Assembly (NCBI RefSeq): GCF_006538725.1
Contig: NZ_BJLQ01000012.1
Span: 27,361-91,360, forward strand
DNA: 64,000 nt
Direction: 5' to 3'
Origin: Cellulomonas gelida
GTDB lineage: Bacteria; Actinomycetota; Actinomycetes; Actinomycetales; Cellulomonadaceae
The position numbers and the translations under genes were made by a program. The notes under the pieces are model-generated. The model saw only the letters and a list, made by a program, of their open reading frames with translations. It made no database searches and was not told where the DNA came from. Shown one piece after another: positions 15,431 through 24,759 of this stretch; positions within the stretch are counted from its first letter, which is position 1, and the number at the start of each line of letters is the position of its first letter.

Positions 15431-17101
15431 TCAGCCGGGCAGGTCGCGCGGCTTGAGCGGGTCGAGCACGTCCAGCTCGTCGCCCGGGCTCGCGGGCGGG
15501 TGCGCCGGGGGCGGGCCGCTGCGACCCGGGAGCAGCACCTCGGCGGCGTGGTCGGCGAGCGCGAAGCCCGCCGAGCCGTAGAGGTGGAACACCGCGTCGG
15601 CGCCGTGCCGCTCGAGCTCCGCGACGTCGTCGTCGTACCGCGCGACCGCCGCGACCCTGCCCGTGAAGCCCGCCGCCTGCAGACGGGTCAACGCGATGAG
15701 GTTCGCGTTGTGGAACGGCATCGCCAGGACCGCGACCTTGACGCGGCCGGCGCGCTGCACGCGCGTCCAGAACTCGAGGTCGGTCGCGTCCGCGCGCACC
15801 ACCTCGTAACCCTCGTCCTCGAGCGCGACGACTCGCGTCCGGTCGTGCTCGACGCCCACGACCGACAGCCCGTACTCGTCCCGCAGCCGCGAGTACGTCG
15901 AGGCGCCCACGCGGCCGAGGCCCAGGACGAGCGCGTCGGCGTCGCCGATGTCGACCAGCCGGTCCTCGGGGTGCAGCCGGTCGCTGTCGCGCACGGGCAG
16001 GAGCCGCGAGAGCCGGGTCGCGAGCTCGACGCCCCGACGGTTGACGATCGCCGAGAGCCCGAAGCTGAAGGCCACGGCGAGCGAGACGACCACCACCCAC
16101 TGCTCCTCGAGCAGCCCGGAGCTCGCCCCCACGGCCACGACGATGATGCCGAACTCGGAGTAGTTCGACAGGACGAGCCCGCCCAGGAACGACGTACGGC
16201 GCCGCAGCCGCATGAACCACAGCACCACGGCGTAGGCCGCGACCTGGAACGGCAGGAGCAGCAGGAGCAGCAGTGCGAGGGAGACCTCGAGCAGGTGGGG
16301 CGTGCCGTGCAGGCCGATCTGCACGAAGAACGCGACCAGCATGAGGTCCTTGAACGTCATGAGCGAACGCGACAGCTCGCCCGCCTGCGGGTGCGACGCC
16401 AGGAGCACGCCCACGACGAGCGCACCGACGTCGCCGTCGATGCCGACGAGCTCGAAGAGCCCGTAGCCCAGCACGACGGCGACGAACACCCCGAAGAGCG
16501 CCTGGAGCTCACCGTGGCCGACTCGGTTCCAGATCCGGTGCAGCATCCAGGACCCGGGGATCAGCAGGAACAGCAGGAGCGCCCACGGGCTCGGCGCCTC
16601 GCCGCTGGACATCGACAGGAAGACCACCGCCGCCACGTCCTGCATCACGAGCACGCCGATCGCGATGCGGCCGTAGAGCGAGGTCGTGTCGGAACGGTCG
16701 TCGAGCACCTTGACGACGAAGACCGTCGACGAGAACGACAACGCGAAGCCGACGAGCGCGAGCGCCCCGAACGACTCGTCCGCGACGAGCCCGAAGCCGA
16801 CGACCGTCAGCAGACCGAGGAATCCCAGCGCCATCGCGACGCTCAGGACCATGTGCACGACGCTCGTCAGCCAGATCTCGCGCCGCAGGAGGGTGCGCAC
16901 GTCGAGCTTGAGGCCGATCGCGAACAGCAGCAGCACCACGCCGAAGTCGGCGATCGCCTCGAGGTACGGGAGCTCGGGCGCTCCCCCGGCACCGAGCGCG
17001 AAGCCCGCAGCCAGGAAGCCGACCAGCGGGGGCAGCCGCAGGAGCACCGCGAGGAGCCCGCCGACGACCGCGGCGCCGAGGTACAGCGCGGCGGCGGCCA
17101 T
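15431..17101 (-). CDS. Kef/CPA2-type cation:proton antiporter with TrkA-N domain
   Basis: This 556-residue protein has about 12-13 membrane segments (family features LPPLVGFLAAGFALG, FGVVLLLFAIGLKLD, GFALSFSSTVFVVKVL, MQDVAAVVFLS). A cytoplasmic Rossmann RCK domain starts near residue 388 (LVLGLGRVGAS; NAD-type GxGxxG). It most likely exchanges K+ or Na+ for protons, gated by nucleotide binding. A proline-rich tail replaces a TrkA-C domain. The SD GAGAGG is 6-7 bases before the ATG. It is 95 bases upstream of the ferric-reductase operon on the same strand; co-transcription is possible but not shown. Confidence 0.88.
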   Translation of the reverse strand: MAAAALYLGAAVVGGLLAVLLRLPPLVGFLAAGFALGAGGAPELPYLEAIADFGVVLLLFAIGLKLDVRTLLRREIWLTSVVHMVLSVAMALGFLGLLTVVGFGLVADESFGALALVGFALSFSSTVFVVKVLDDRSDTTSLYGRIAIGVLVMQDVAAVVFLSMSSGEAPSPWALLLFLLIPGSWMLHRIWNRVGHGELQALFGVFVAVVLGYGLFELVGIDGDVGALVVGVLLASHPQAGELSRSLMTFKDLMLVAFFVQIGLHGTPHLLEVSLALLLLLLLPFQVAAYAVVLWFMRLRRRTSFLGGLVLSNYSEFGIIVVAVGASSGLLEEQWVVVVSLAVAFSFGLSAIVNRRGVELATRLSRLLPVRDSDRLHPEDRLVDIGDADALVLGLGRVGASTYSRLRDEYGLSVVGVEHDRTRVVALEDEGYEVVRADATDLEFWTRVQRAGRVKVAVLAMPFHNANLIALTRLQAAGFTGRVAAVARYDDDVAELERHGADAVFHLYGSAGFALADHAAEVLLPGRSGPPPAHPPASPGDELDVLDPLKPRDLPG

Positions 17102-17113
17102 CAGGTTCCTCTC

Positions 17114-17150
17114 GACCGGGCACGAACGGGTGGCTCCATCCTGCCCGGTC
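17114..17150 (-). terminator. Hairpin after aroE
   Basis: A 9-bp stem (GACCGGGCA with TGCCCGGTC) with a 19-base loop lies 10 bases beyond the aroE stop and just before the SD of the antiporter gene. It is a plausible end of the alaS-to-aroE operon; the loop is long, so confidence is moderate. Confidence 0.45.
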
Positions 17151-17159
17151 CAGCGGACG

Positions 17160-18011
17160 TCAGGACACGGCCAACGCCCGCCCCAACGCAGCGTCCATCG
17201 CTCCGATCGGCGCGGGGTGGCCCGTCATGAGGCGGACCTGCTCGGCTGCCTGGTGCAGCAGCATTCGCTCTCCCCCGACAGCCGTGCCGCCGAGCTCGAC
17301 CCAGCGCGCGTGCAGCGCGGTGGGGCGCGGGTCGTACGCCACGTCGAGGAGCACGCCGGTCACACGCCCGTCGACGGAGGCCGCGAGCGGGTCGGCCGCG
17401 TGCGGGGGCAGCGTCGAGACGACGACGTCCGCGTCGGCCATCGCGCGCGGTGCGTCGTCGAGAGGGCGCAGCACGGGGTTCACCCCCATGCGGTGCGCCG
17501 CTCGCAGCAGCCCGCCCGCGCGCGCGACCGAGCGCACGAGGACGAGAGGGCTCGTGCACCCGAGCTCGGCGAGAGCCGCGAGCGTCGATGACGCGGTCGC
17601 GCCCGCGCCGAGCACCACCGCACGCTCGACGCCGCGGTCGGGCCCCAGGCCCTCACGCAGCGCCGCGACGAGCCCGTGCACGTCGGTGTTCGCCCCGACG
17701 AGGGTGCGCGCCGCGCCCGTGCCCTGGAGCAGGACCGTGTTGACGGCGCCGACCACCTGCGCGAGCGGCTCGACGTGGTCCAGCAGCGGGATGACCGTCT
17801 GCTTGAGCGGCATGGTCAGGCTCAGCCCGGCCCACTCGTCCGACAGCCCCGCGACGAACCCCGCGAGCTGGTCCTCCGTCACGTCCTCGGCCCCGTACGA
17901 CCACGCGTCGAGCCCGAGCGCCGCGTAGGCCGCTCGGTGCAGCGTGGGCGACAGGGAGTGCGCGACGGGGTGGCCGAGAACGGCCGCCCGTCGCGCGACT
18001 CCTGCGCTCAC
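17160..18011 (-). CDS. aroE: Shikimate dehydrogenase (NADP+)
   Basis: This 283-residue enzyme starts at a GTG in a GTGA overlap with the mltG stop. Motifs: substrate-binding SLSPTLH, catalytic Lys70 in TMPLKQTV, Asn91 in VNTV, Asp110 in GANTDVHG and dinucleotide loop GAGATA at 135-140. It reduces 3-dehydroshikimate to shikimate for aromatic amino-acid synthesis. It is last in the alaS-ruvX-mltG-mltG-aroE unit, a common actinobacterial order; aroC/aroK/aroB, often next, are not here, because the Kef gene and accessory DNA follow. Confidence 0.93.
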   Translation of the reverse strand: MSAGVARRAAVLGHPVAHSLSPTLHRAAYAALGLDAWSYGAEDVTEDQLAGFVAGLSDEWAGLSLTMPLKQTVIPLLDHVEPLAQVVGAVNTVLLQGTGAARTLVGANTDVHGLVAALREGLGPDRGVERAVVLGAGATASSTLAALAELGCTSPLVLVRSVARAGGLLRAAHRMGVNPVLRPLDDAPRAMADADVVVSTLPPHAADPLAASVDGRVTGVLLDVAYDPRPTALHARWVELGGTAVGGERMLLHQAAEQVRLMTGHPAPIGAMDAALGRALAVS

Positions 18012-19183
18012 TGAGGGTTCTCTTCGAGCCACGCGTTCAGGTCGGCGACGCACTGGGCGTGCTCGGCGTCGGTCTCGCTGAACACCGTGACGCCCGTGTC
18101 GAGGTTCGGCGTGCACCAGTACATCCAGTCACCGTCCGCCGGGTTCAGCACGGCGTCGATCGACGCCGTCCCGGGCGACGCGATCGGCGTCGGAGGCAGG
18201 CCCTTGAGCCGGCGCAGGTTGTACGGGTTCGTGGTGTCGTCGAGCATGGCCTGCGTCAGCTGCGTGCCGTTGACGCCCGCGCCGTAGGCGACGGCCGCGT
18301 CGATGTCCAGCCGCCAGTCCTGCTCGAGCCGGTTCTCGATCGTGCGCGCGATCTTCGGCCGGTCCTCGTCGAGCTTGCCCTCGCGCTCGACGAGGGAGGC
18401 CTTGATCAGCACCGTCTCTCGGTCCTTCTCGGCGACCCCGCGGTCGGTGAGCACCTGCACGGTCTTCGCGGTCATCGCGGACAGCACCGTGACGGCGTCG
18501 TCGTCCGGCTGGATCACGTAGGTGGCCGGGAAGAGCCAACCCTCGAGCGAGCCGTTCGCCTCCTTCGGCAGGCCGATCGCCGAGCCGTCGCCCACCGCCT
18601 TCTCGACGTCCTCGACGGGCACGTCGAGCTTCTCGGCGACGACCGCGAGGATCTCGTCGGCTGTCTTGCCCTCGACCACCGTGAGCTTCGTCTCGACGCG
18701 CGTCGCGGGGTTGAGCAGCGACGTCACGGCGTCCGCCGCCGGGATCTCCAGGAGCATCGAGTACGTGCCCGGCTGGATGCCGGTCGCGCCCGGGTTGGCG
18801 GCGTACGCGGAGACGAAGGCCGAGACCGAGGCGACCACCCCGGCGTCCTTGAGCGTCTGGCCGATCGCCTTCCCGGAGTCGCCCGGGTTGACGACGATGT
18901 CGACCGAGCCGTGACCGGGACCGGGGAAGTCCGTCGCCGACGCGCTGTTCCCCGAGGAGTCGAACATCCCGTCGAGCATCGACCACACGAGGTACCCCGC
19001 GCCGCCGACGAGCAGCAGGACGACGAGCACCACCCAGGTCGTACGACGCCGCCGCGCCTTGCGCGCGCGCTCGGCACGGGCGCGGCCGTGGCCGCGGTCG
19101 CGGGAACGGCGCGCCTCGGGAGCAGGCGTCTCGCTCGCTCCCGGACGGGCCGGGGCCCACCACTCGGTCTGACTGTCGCTCAC
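18008..19183 (-). CDS. mltG: Endolytic murein transglycosylase MltG (canonical copy)
   Basis: This 391-residue protein has a basic cytoplasmic N-terminus, a single membrane segment (VVLVVLLLVGGAGYLVW, about 50-68), a LysM-like region (GPGHGSVDIVVNPGDS) and a YceG catalytic domain. Catalytic Glu266 lies in ASLVERE; other conserved points are EGWLFPATY (214-222), Asp295 in LDID, NPYN and GLPPTPIASPG. It cleaves nascent glycan strands at the membrane and sets glycan length. The GTG at 19183 has GGAG 6 bases upstream; an in-frame GTG at 19195 is possible. It is directly downstream of a second mltG-like gene. Confidence 0.9.
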   Translation of the reverse strand: MSDSQTEWWAPARPGASETPAPEARRSRDRGHGRARAERARKARRRRTTWVVLVVLLLVGGAGYLVWSMLDGMFDSSGNSASATDFPGPGHGSVDIVVNPGDSGKAIGQTLKDAGVVASVSAFVSAYAANPGATGIQPGTYSMLLEIPAADAVTSLLNPATRVETKLTVVEGKTADEILAVVAEKLDVPVEDVEKAVGDGSAIGLPKEANGSLEGWLFPATYVIQPDDDAVTVLSAMTAKTVQVLTDRGVAEKDRETVLIKASLVEREGKLDEDRPKIARTIENRLEQDWRLDIDAAVAYGAGVNGTQLTQAMLDDTTNPYNLRRLKGLPPTPIASPGTASIDAVLNPADGDWMYWCTPNLDTGVTVFSETDAEHAQCVADLNAWLEENPQ

Positions 19184-19269
19184 GTGCGTCTCCACATCGT
19201 CGGCCGTACCGTCACGGTCGTCTGGTCCCGGACGAGGTCGTCCGGTCGTGCCTCACTCGCTCGGCGTCC

Positions 19270-20457
19270 TCACCCGTCGGCCGCCTGTGCGGCGTCGAAC
19301 GCCGCCTGGTTCTCCATCTGCTCGTCGAACGTCACCGCGAACTTCGTCTCTCCCGAGTCCGCGTCGACGACGAGCCAGAACATCCAGTCGCCGTCCGCGG
19401 GAGCGAGCACCGCGTCGAGCGACGCTGCTCCGGGGCTCACGATAGGCGTCGGCGGCAGCCCGACGTTCTTGTACGTGTTGTAGGGGTTGCTCGCGTCCTC
19501 GAGCATCGCAGCCGTCGGTTCGGCGGTGCTCCCCACCCCGTACGAGACGGAGGCGGCGATCTCGAGCGTCCGCTCCTTGCGCAGCCGGTTCTCGAGCACC
19601 CGCGCGAACACGGGCCGCGCCTCGTCGAGGCTCATCTCCCGCTCGACGAGCGAGGCCTTCGTCAGCACCGCCTGCCAGGACTCCGGCGCGACACCCTTGT
19701 CGGTGAGGACCTGGACCGTGCGCGCCACGAGCTGACTGAGCACCTGCGCCGCGGTGGCGTCCGACGCGACGTCGTACGCGCCGGCCGCGAGCCACCCCTC
19801 GACCTTGCCGCCGGCCTGCTCCGGCAGCCCGATGGCCGCCGCGTCGGCGGCCGCCGCCTGGAGGTCGGCCAACGGGATCGTCGTCTTCTCGCTGATCTTC
19901 TCGAGCGTCTGCCACGAGGTCAGCCCCTCGGCGAGCGTCAGGTTCAGCGACGCCTTGCTCGCGGGGTCGAGCAGCGCGGCCACCGCGTCGGCGGCACTGA
20001 GCTCGAGCGGGAGCGCGTAGGCGCCCGCGGCGACCTTCGGCGCACCGCTCGAGGCGAACTCACGCGCGAACACGTCAGCGTCGGCGACGACTCCGGCCGC
20101 GTGGAGCGCCTTGCCGATCGCGGGGCCGTCGGCGCCCGCCGGGATGGTCACCGTCACCGACCCGTGGCCCGGACCGTCGAAGTCCGTCACGGCGGTCGAG
20201 ACCGCCGCCTGCGACGTCGACTCGTCGTCCTTCAGCAACGACGCGACGACGTACGCCGCGCCGGCGAGCAGCGCCACGACGACGAGCACCACGACGATCC
20301 TGCGGCGACGTGCCTCCTGCCGCTCACGCTCCTGCGCGGCACGACCCGCCGCGCGCCGACGTCGCTGCGGCGCCTGCGGGGGCGCGGCGGGGTCGACGAC
20401 ATCGGCCCGAGGGGCCTCGTCCGCCGTCCACCACTGCGTCTGGCTGCCGTTGGTCAC
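19270..20457 (-). CDS. Diverged MltG paralogue
   Basis: This 395-residue protein has the same layout as its neighbour: basic N-terminus beginning SQTQWW (neighbour SDSQTEWW), membrane segment IVVVLVVVALLAGAAYVV, and a YceG domain. The catalytic Glu272 (ASLVERE) and NPYNTY/GLPPTPIVSPG are kept. Two otherwise conserved places differ: EGWLFPATY is EGWLAAGAY (220-228), and the Asp of LDID is Ala301. The shared N-terminal WW motif and adjacency argue for tandem duplication. The GTG start overlaps the ruvX stop by 4 bases. It may be an enzyme with altered activity, or a regulatory or scaffolding partner of the canonical MltG. Confidence 0.85.
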   Translation of the reverse strand: MTNGSQTQWWTADEAPRADVVDPAAPPQAPQRRRRAAGRAAQERERQEARRRRIVVVLVVVALLAGAAYVVASLLKDDESTSQAAVSTAVTDFDGPGHGSVTVTIPAGADGPAIGKALHAAGVVADADVFAREFASSGAPKVAAGAYALPLELSAADAVAALLDPASKASLNLTLAEGLTSWQTLEKISEKTTIPLADLQAAAADAAAIGLPEQAGGKVEGWLAAGAYDVASDATAAQVLSQLVARTVQVLTDKGVAPESWQAVLTKASLVEREMSLDEARPVFARVLENRLRKERTLEIAASVSYGVGSTAEPTAAMLEDASNPYNTYKNVGLPPTPIVSPGAASLDAVLAPADGDWMFWLVVDADSGETKFAVTFDEQMENQAAFDAAQAADG

Positions 20458-21041
20458 GTGCGCGTCGCTCCACCATCGTCCGTCGCCTCGCCCACAGCCC
20501 CCTGACGCGTGGTACCGAGCTCCGGGTCCACGTCGACCCGTTCTCCGGGACGACGCCCCGTCGCACGCTCGGCGTCCAGCGCGTACTGCAGGATCACCAC
20601 CGCGGCGGCCTGGTCGACCACCTCACGATGGCGGCGCCCGGATCGGCCGGACGCCAGCAGCGCCTGATGAGCGGACACCGTACTCATCCGCTCGTCGACC
20701 ATGCGCACCTCGATGGGTGACACGGCCTGCGCCAGTGTGTCAGCGTACGCGCGGGCTGCGTGGGAAGAGGCACTTTCGGCCCCGGAGAGGTGGCGGGGCA
20801 GCCCGATGTACACACACCCCGCACATCGCTCGCGCGCCTCCCGCACGATCCTCGCGATGTCCTTGGGCAGACGTCCCGGACGGTTGCGCGTGTCCCGGGC
20901 GAGCGTCTCGACAGGGGTCGCGATGAGGCCGTCGGGGTCGCTCGCGGCGAGCCCGACGCGCACGGTCCCGACGTCGACCGCCAGTCGCGGACCGCGCGCC
21001 AGGCCGTGCCCCGCAGGCGTGCCGGACGAGCCGTCGGGCAC
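20454..21041 (-). CDS. ruvX: Holliday junction resolvase-like RuvX (YqgF)
   Basis: This 195-residue RNase H-fold protein has LAVDVGTVRVGLAASD (first acidic residue), YIGLPRHLSG, VDERMSTV and DQAAAVVILQYAL with the distal Asp. YqgF proteins act in 16S rRNA processing and possibly as junction resolvases. The GTG start is one base after the alaS stop. The C-terminus is extended by about 40 charged residues beyond the usual 140-150. It is between alaS and mltG, the standard arrangement. Confidence 0.9.
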   Translation of the reverse strand: MPDGSSGTPAGHGLARGPRLAVDVGTVRVGLAASDPDGLIATPVETLARDTRNRPGRLPKDIARIVREARERCAGCVYIGLPRHLSGAESASSHAARAYADTLAQAVSPIEVRMVDERMSTVSAHQALLASGRSGRRHREVVDQAAAVVILQYALDAERATGRRPGERVDVDPELGTTRQGAVGEATDDGGATRT

Positions 21042-21042
21042 G

Positions 21043-23739
21043 TCAGCCCTGGACCGCGGCCCGCACGGCGGCAAGCGCGTCGGCGAGCCGGCCCGCGTCC
21101 GTGCCGCCGCCCTGGGCCAGGTCGTCCTTGCCGCCGCCACCGCCGCCGAGCACCTGCGACGCGGACCGCACGAGCGCGCCGGCCTTGAGCCCGGCCTCGC
21201 GCGCCGCGGCGTTGGTGGCGACCACGACGACGGGACGGCCCTTGGCGACTCCGCCCACGGCGACGACGGACGGAGCCGAGTCGCCGAGGCGTGAGCGCAC
21301 GTCGAGCACCAGTGTGCGCAGGTCGTCGGGCGACTGCTCCCCCGCGTCGAACGTGACGACGCGCGTGACCCCGACCTGCTGCGCGGCATCCGCGAGCGAG
21401 CCCGCCAGTGCGAGCACCTGGGCCTGGCGCAGCGCGGCCAGCTCCTTCTCGGACTCCTTGAGCTTGGTCATGAGCCCCGAGACGCGCTCGGCGAGCTCGT
21501 CGGGTCGCGCGCCCAGCAGGCCGGACAGCTGCCCGACCAGCGCGCGCTCCTTGGCCTGGTAGCCGTACGCACCCGCACCCACGAGCGCGTCGACGCGGCG
21601 CACGCCCGAGCCGATCGCCGACTCCGAGAGCAGGGTCACCAGGCCGAGCTCCCCGGAGCGCTTGACGTGCGTCCCCGCGCAGAGCTCGAGCGACCAGTCG
21701 CCGCCGATCGAGACGACGCGCACCTCGTTGCCGTACTTCTCGCCGAACAGCGCCATCGCACCCATCGCGCGCGCCTCGTCGATCTGCATCACCGAGTCGG
21801 TCACCTCGAGGTCGTCCTGCAGGCGCTCGTTGACCCGCGCCTCGATCTCGCCGACGACCTCGGCGGGCGTGGCCGACGGCGAGCGGAAGTCGAAGCGCAG
21901 GCGGCTGGGCGCGTTGAGCGAACCGGCCTGCGTCGCGGTCTGGCCGAGCGACTCGTGGAGCGCCTTGTGCACCAGGTGCGTCGCGGTGTGCGCGCGGGCG
22001 ATCGCCTGCCGTCGGCCCGTGTCGATCGCCGCGGTGCCGGGCTCACCCAGTGTCACCGTGCCGTCGACGAGCCGACCGTGGTGCACGGACAGGCCCTTGA
22101 TCGGCGCCTGCACGTCGTCGACCTCGATGCGCGCGCCGTTGTCGAGCACGATCGTGCCCGTGTCCGCCTGCTGGCCGCCGGCCTCGGCGTAGAACGGCGT
22201 CACGTCGAGGACCACCTCGACGTCCGCCGGTGCGGTCGCCACGGGCGACGGCACACCGTCGACCAGAAGGCCGACGACCTTGGAGCGCGCCTGCGCGTCG
22301 GTGTAGCCGACGAACGTGACCGGCTTGGCCTCCGACTCCGACAGCGTCGCGTGCAGGTCCTGGTACGCGGCGACGTCGGCGTGCCCGGCGCGCTTCGCGA
22401 GCGCGTCAGCACGGGCGCGCGAGCGCTGCTCGGACATGAGCGTCTTGAACGCCTCGCGGTCGACGTCGACCCCGTGCTCCTCCGCCATCTCGAGCGTGAG
22501 GTCGATCGGGAAGCCGTACGTGTCGTGCAGCTGGAACGCGTCCGCACCCGAGAGCACGGGTCGCGCGTCGGGCGTGGTGCGCGCCGCGGCCTTCGCGCCG
22601 GCGACGGCCGTGTCGAGGATCGTCGTCCCGGACGCGAGCGTGCGACGGAACGCCTCCTCCTCGGCGTACGCGACCGTGCTGAGCCGCTCGAAGTCGCGCG
22701 TGAGCTCCGGGTAGGACGCGCTCATCGCGTCGCGGCTCAGCGGCAGCAGGACCGGCAGCGCGGGGTCCTCGACGCCCAGCAGGCGCATCGCACGGATCGA
22801 GCGGCGCAGCAGGCGGCGCAGCACGTAGCCGCGGCCCTCGTTGGACGGCGTGACGCCGTCGCTCATGAGCATGAGTCCCGACCGCACGTGGTCGGCCACG
22901 ACGCGCATGCGCACGTCGTCGTCGTGGTCGGCGCCGTAGCGCTTGCCCGAGAGCTCGACGGCGCCGTCGATCACCGGACGGACCTCGTCGATCTCGTACA
23001 TGTTGTCGACGCCCTGCATCAGGTAGGCCACGCGCTCGAGCCCCATGCCGGTGTCGATGTTCTTCTGCTTGAGGTCACCCAGGATCGGGAACGCGTCCTT
23101 CGTCCCGCCGTTGTCGCGCTCGTACTGCATGAACACGAGGTTCCAGATCTCGAGGTACCGGTCCTCGTCGACCACCGGGCCGCCCTCGGCGCCGTACTGC
23201 GGGCCGCGGTCCACGTAGATCTCCGAGCAGGGCCCCGCGGGCCCGCGCGCGCCCGTGGACCAGAAGTTGTCGCGCATGCCGCGGCGTTGGATCCGCTCGT
23301 CGGGCAGGCCCGCGATGCGCTTCCAGAGCTGGACCGCCTCGTCGTCGTCGTGGAAGACGGTGACCCAGATCGTGTCGGGGTCGAAGCCGTACCCGCCGTC
23401 CGCCTGGCTGCTCGTGATGAGCTCCCAGGCGTAGGTGATCGCCCCCTCCTTGAAGTAGTCGCCGAAGGAGAAGTTGCCGTTCATCTGGAAGAACGTGCCG
23501 TGGCGCGTGGTCTTGCCGACCTCTTCGATGTCGAGCGTGCGCACGCACTTCTGCACGCTCGTCGCGCGGGGCCACGGCGGCGTCTGCTCGCCGAGCATGT
23601 ACGGGATGAACGGGACCATGCCCGCGATCACGAACAGCGTCGACGGGTCCGGCGAGATGAGCGGGGCCGACGGCACGACGGCGTGGCCGCGCGCGGAGAA
23701 GTAGTCGAGCCAGCGCTGGCGGATCTCGGCGGTACGCAT
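21043..23739 (-). CDS. alaS: Alanyl-tRNA synthetase
   Basis: This 898-residue class II synthetase begins [20 protein letters not shown], with the class II catalytic core in the N-terminal half ([21 protein letters not shown]). The editing domain has the zinc-binding [11 protein letters not shown] and [15 protein letters not shown]. The C-terminal C-Ala domain ends with the glycine cluster [16 protein letters not shown]. It charges tRNA-Ala and clears mischarged Ser/Gly. Length is normal. The ATG has GAGGA 5 bases upstream. It leads the alaS-ruvX-mltG-aroE unit. Confidence 0.97.
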   Translation of the reverse strand: MRTAEIRQRWLDYFSARGHAVVPSAPLISPDPSTLFVIAGMVPFIPYMLGEQTPPWPRATSVQKCVRTLDIEEVGKTTRHGTFFQMNGNFSFGDYFKEGAITYAWELITSSQADGGYGFDPDTIWVTVFHDDDEAVQLWKRIAGLPDERIQRRGMRDNFWSTGARGPAGPCSEIYVDRGPQYGAEGGPVVDEDRYLEIWNLVFMQYERDNGGTKDAFPILGDLKQKNIDTGMGLERVAYLMQGVDNMYEIDEVRPVIDGAVELSGKRYGADHDDDVRMRVVADHVRSGLMLMSDGVTPSNEGRGYVLRRLLRRSIRAMRLLGVEDPALPVLLPLSRDAMSASYPELTRDFERLSTVAYAEEEAFRRTLASGTTILDTAVAGAKAAARTTPDARPVLSGADAFQLHDTYGFPIDLTLEMAEEHGVDVDREAFKTLMSEQRSRARADALAKRAGHADVAAYQDLHATLSESEAKPVTFVGYTDAQARSKVVGLLVDGVPSPVATAPADVEVVLDVTPFYAEAGGQQADTGTIVLDNGARIEVDDVQAPIKGLSVHHGRLVDGTVTLGEPGTAAIDTGRRQAIARAHTATHLVHKALHESLGQTATQAGSLNAPSRLRFDFRSPSATPAEVVGEIEARVNERLQDDLEVTDSVMQIDEARAMGAMALFGEKYGNEVRVVSIGGDWSLELCAGTHVKRSGELGLVTLLSESAIGSGVRRVDALVGAGAYGYQAKERALVGQLSGLLGARPDELAERVSGLMTKLKESEKELAALRQAQVLALAGSLADAAQQVGVTRVVTFDAGEQSPDDLRTLVLDVRSRLGDSAPSVVAVGGVAKGRPVVVVATNAAAREAGLKAGALVRSASQVLGGGGGGKDDLAQGGGTDAGRLADALAAVRAAVQG

Positions 23740-23835
23740 GGTGTCCTCGGTGGTTCTCGATGGGTCGTGGGTGCCCGGGGCCGGGCGGGTGCCGGCACGC
23801 GGGCGCGCCGGTCAGGTCGGGCCGGAAGGTGCGGT

Positions 23836-24213
23836 CTAGAAGAAGGCGGCTTCGCCGTCGTCGTCGGGGTCGTCGAGCGGGCCGGCCCAGTCGGCCGGTG
23901 CTGCGCGGTCCGGGCGAGCACGGCGCGAGCCGAGCGCGTCCCGGAGCTCACCGACGTGCTGCGAGCGGTGCGCCCTCAGCTCGTCGACGTCCGCCTCGCC
24001 GACGAGGTCGTGCGTGAGCTGGGCCTCGCGCTCGGCGAAGCCCGCGGCGAACTGCGACCGCGCGGTGCCGACCGCACGGGTCAGGCGCGTGGCGCCGTCG
24101 ACCACGTCGGTCGCGCCCTGCGGCAGGTACGCCTCGGCGATCCGGCGCCCGTTGCGGACGACCACGACCGTGACGGCGACCCCGACGCCGACCCAGAACA
24201 GGCGACGCATCAT
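23836..24213 (-). CDS. Small membrane-anchored protein (DUF6167-like)
   Basis: This 125-residue protein has an N-terminal membrane segment (MMRRLFWVGVGVAVTVVVV), then an amphipathic helical region (LPQGATDVVDGATRLTRAVGTARSQFAAGFAEREAQL) and an acidic end (DDPDDDGEAAFF). It resembles the short protein commonly encoded between a DUF948 gene and alaS in actinobacteria, labelled DUF6167 from memory. The ATG overlaps the upstream DUF948 stop by 4 bases. Function unknown; a helper at the membrane is a guess. Confidence 0.75.
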   Translation of the reverse strand: MMRRLFWVGVGVAVTVVVVRNGRRIAEAYLPQGATDVVDGATRLTRAVGTARSQFAAGFAEREAQLTHDLVGEADVDELRAHRSQHVGELRDALGSRRARPDRAAPADWAGPLDDPDDDGEAAFF

Positions 24214-24578
24214 CGGCCCTTGCGCGCGCCGGCGGCCAGGCCGCCGAGCGCGCGCCGCACGCCGTAGGAGAACGCCGCGACCTTGATCATCGGCCCGCCG
24301 ACCGTCGCCGCGAACAGCGCGGTGAGCGCCGAGACGTTCTGCGACACCTGGGCGGCGGCCGTCGTGACCTTGTCGACGTTGTCGAGCTGACCGTTGGACG
24401 ACGCCACGAGCTGCGCGGTCTCGTCGAGCACCGGCACGGTGTGGTCCGTGAGCTCCTTGACGGAGTCACGGGCCTCGTCGAGGACACGGCCGAGCTTCAG
24501 CAGCGGGACGGCGAGCAGCCCGACGAGCAGCACGAAAGCGATCGCCGCGATGAGTCCCGCGACATCTGCGACCGACAT
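24210..24578 (-). CDS. DUF948-domain membrane protein
   Basis: This 122-residue protein has an N-terminal membrane helix (VAGLIAAIAFVLLVGLLAVPLLKLG), a predicted coiled coil (LDEARDSVKELTDHTVPVLDETAQLV... repeating hydrophobics) and a basic C-terminus GVRRALGGLAAGARKGR. This is the layout of DUF948 proteins, general-stress-associated in Firmicutes and of unknown role in actinobacteria. GAGGAAGGA lies just upstream of the ATG. It forms a 4-base overlap pair with the next gene. Confidence 0.8.
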   Translation of the reverse strand: MSVADVAGLIAAIAFVLLVGLLAVPLLKLGRVLDEARDSVKELTDHTVPVLDETAQLVASSNGQLDNVDKVTTAAAQVSQNVSALTALFAATVGGPMIKVAAFSYGVRRALGGLAAGARKGR

Positions 24579-24706
24579 CCCACGTCCTTCCTCGATGACT
24601 GTTGCACCCTACCTGCGCACCGCGGCGCCCTGCGCGCACACACGCACGCGCTGAGCGGCCAACGGGACGCGAGCCCGGACCGGGCCCGACACGGCCCCGG
24701 TACGAC

Positions 24707-24741
24707 GGAACCCCGCCGCGCACGTGGCGCGGCGGGGTTCC
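24707..24741 (-). terminator. Terminator hairpin after rpsD
   Basis: A 15-bp perfect stem (arms 24707-24721 and 24727-24741) with a 5-base loop starts 18 bases past the rpsD stop on the minus strand. It separates rpsD from the DUF948-alaS unit. Confidence 0.8.
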
Positions 24742-24759
24742 GTGACGTGAGGCGCTGCG

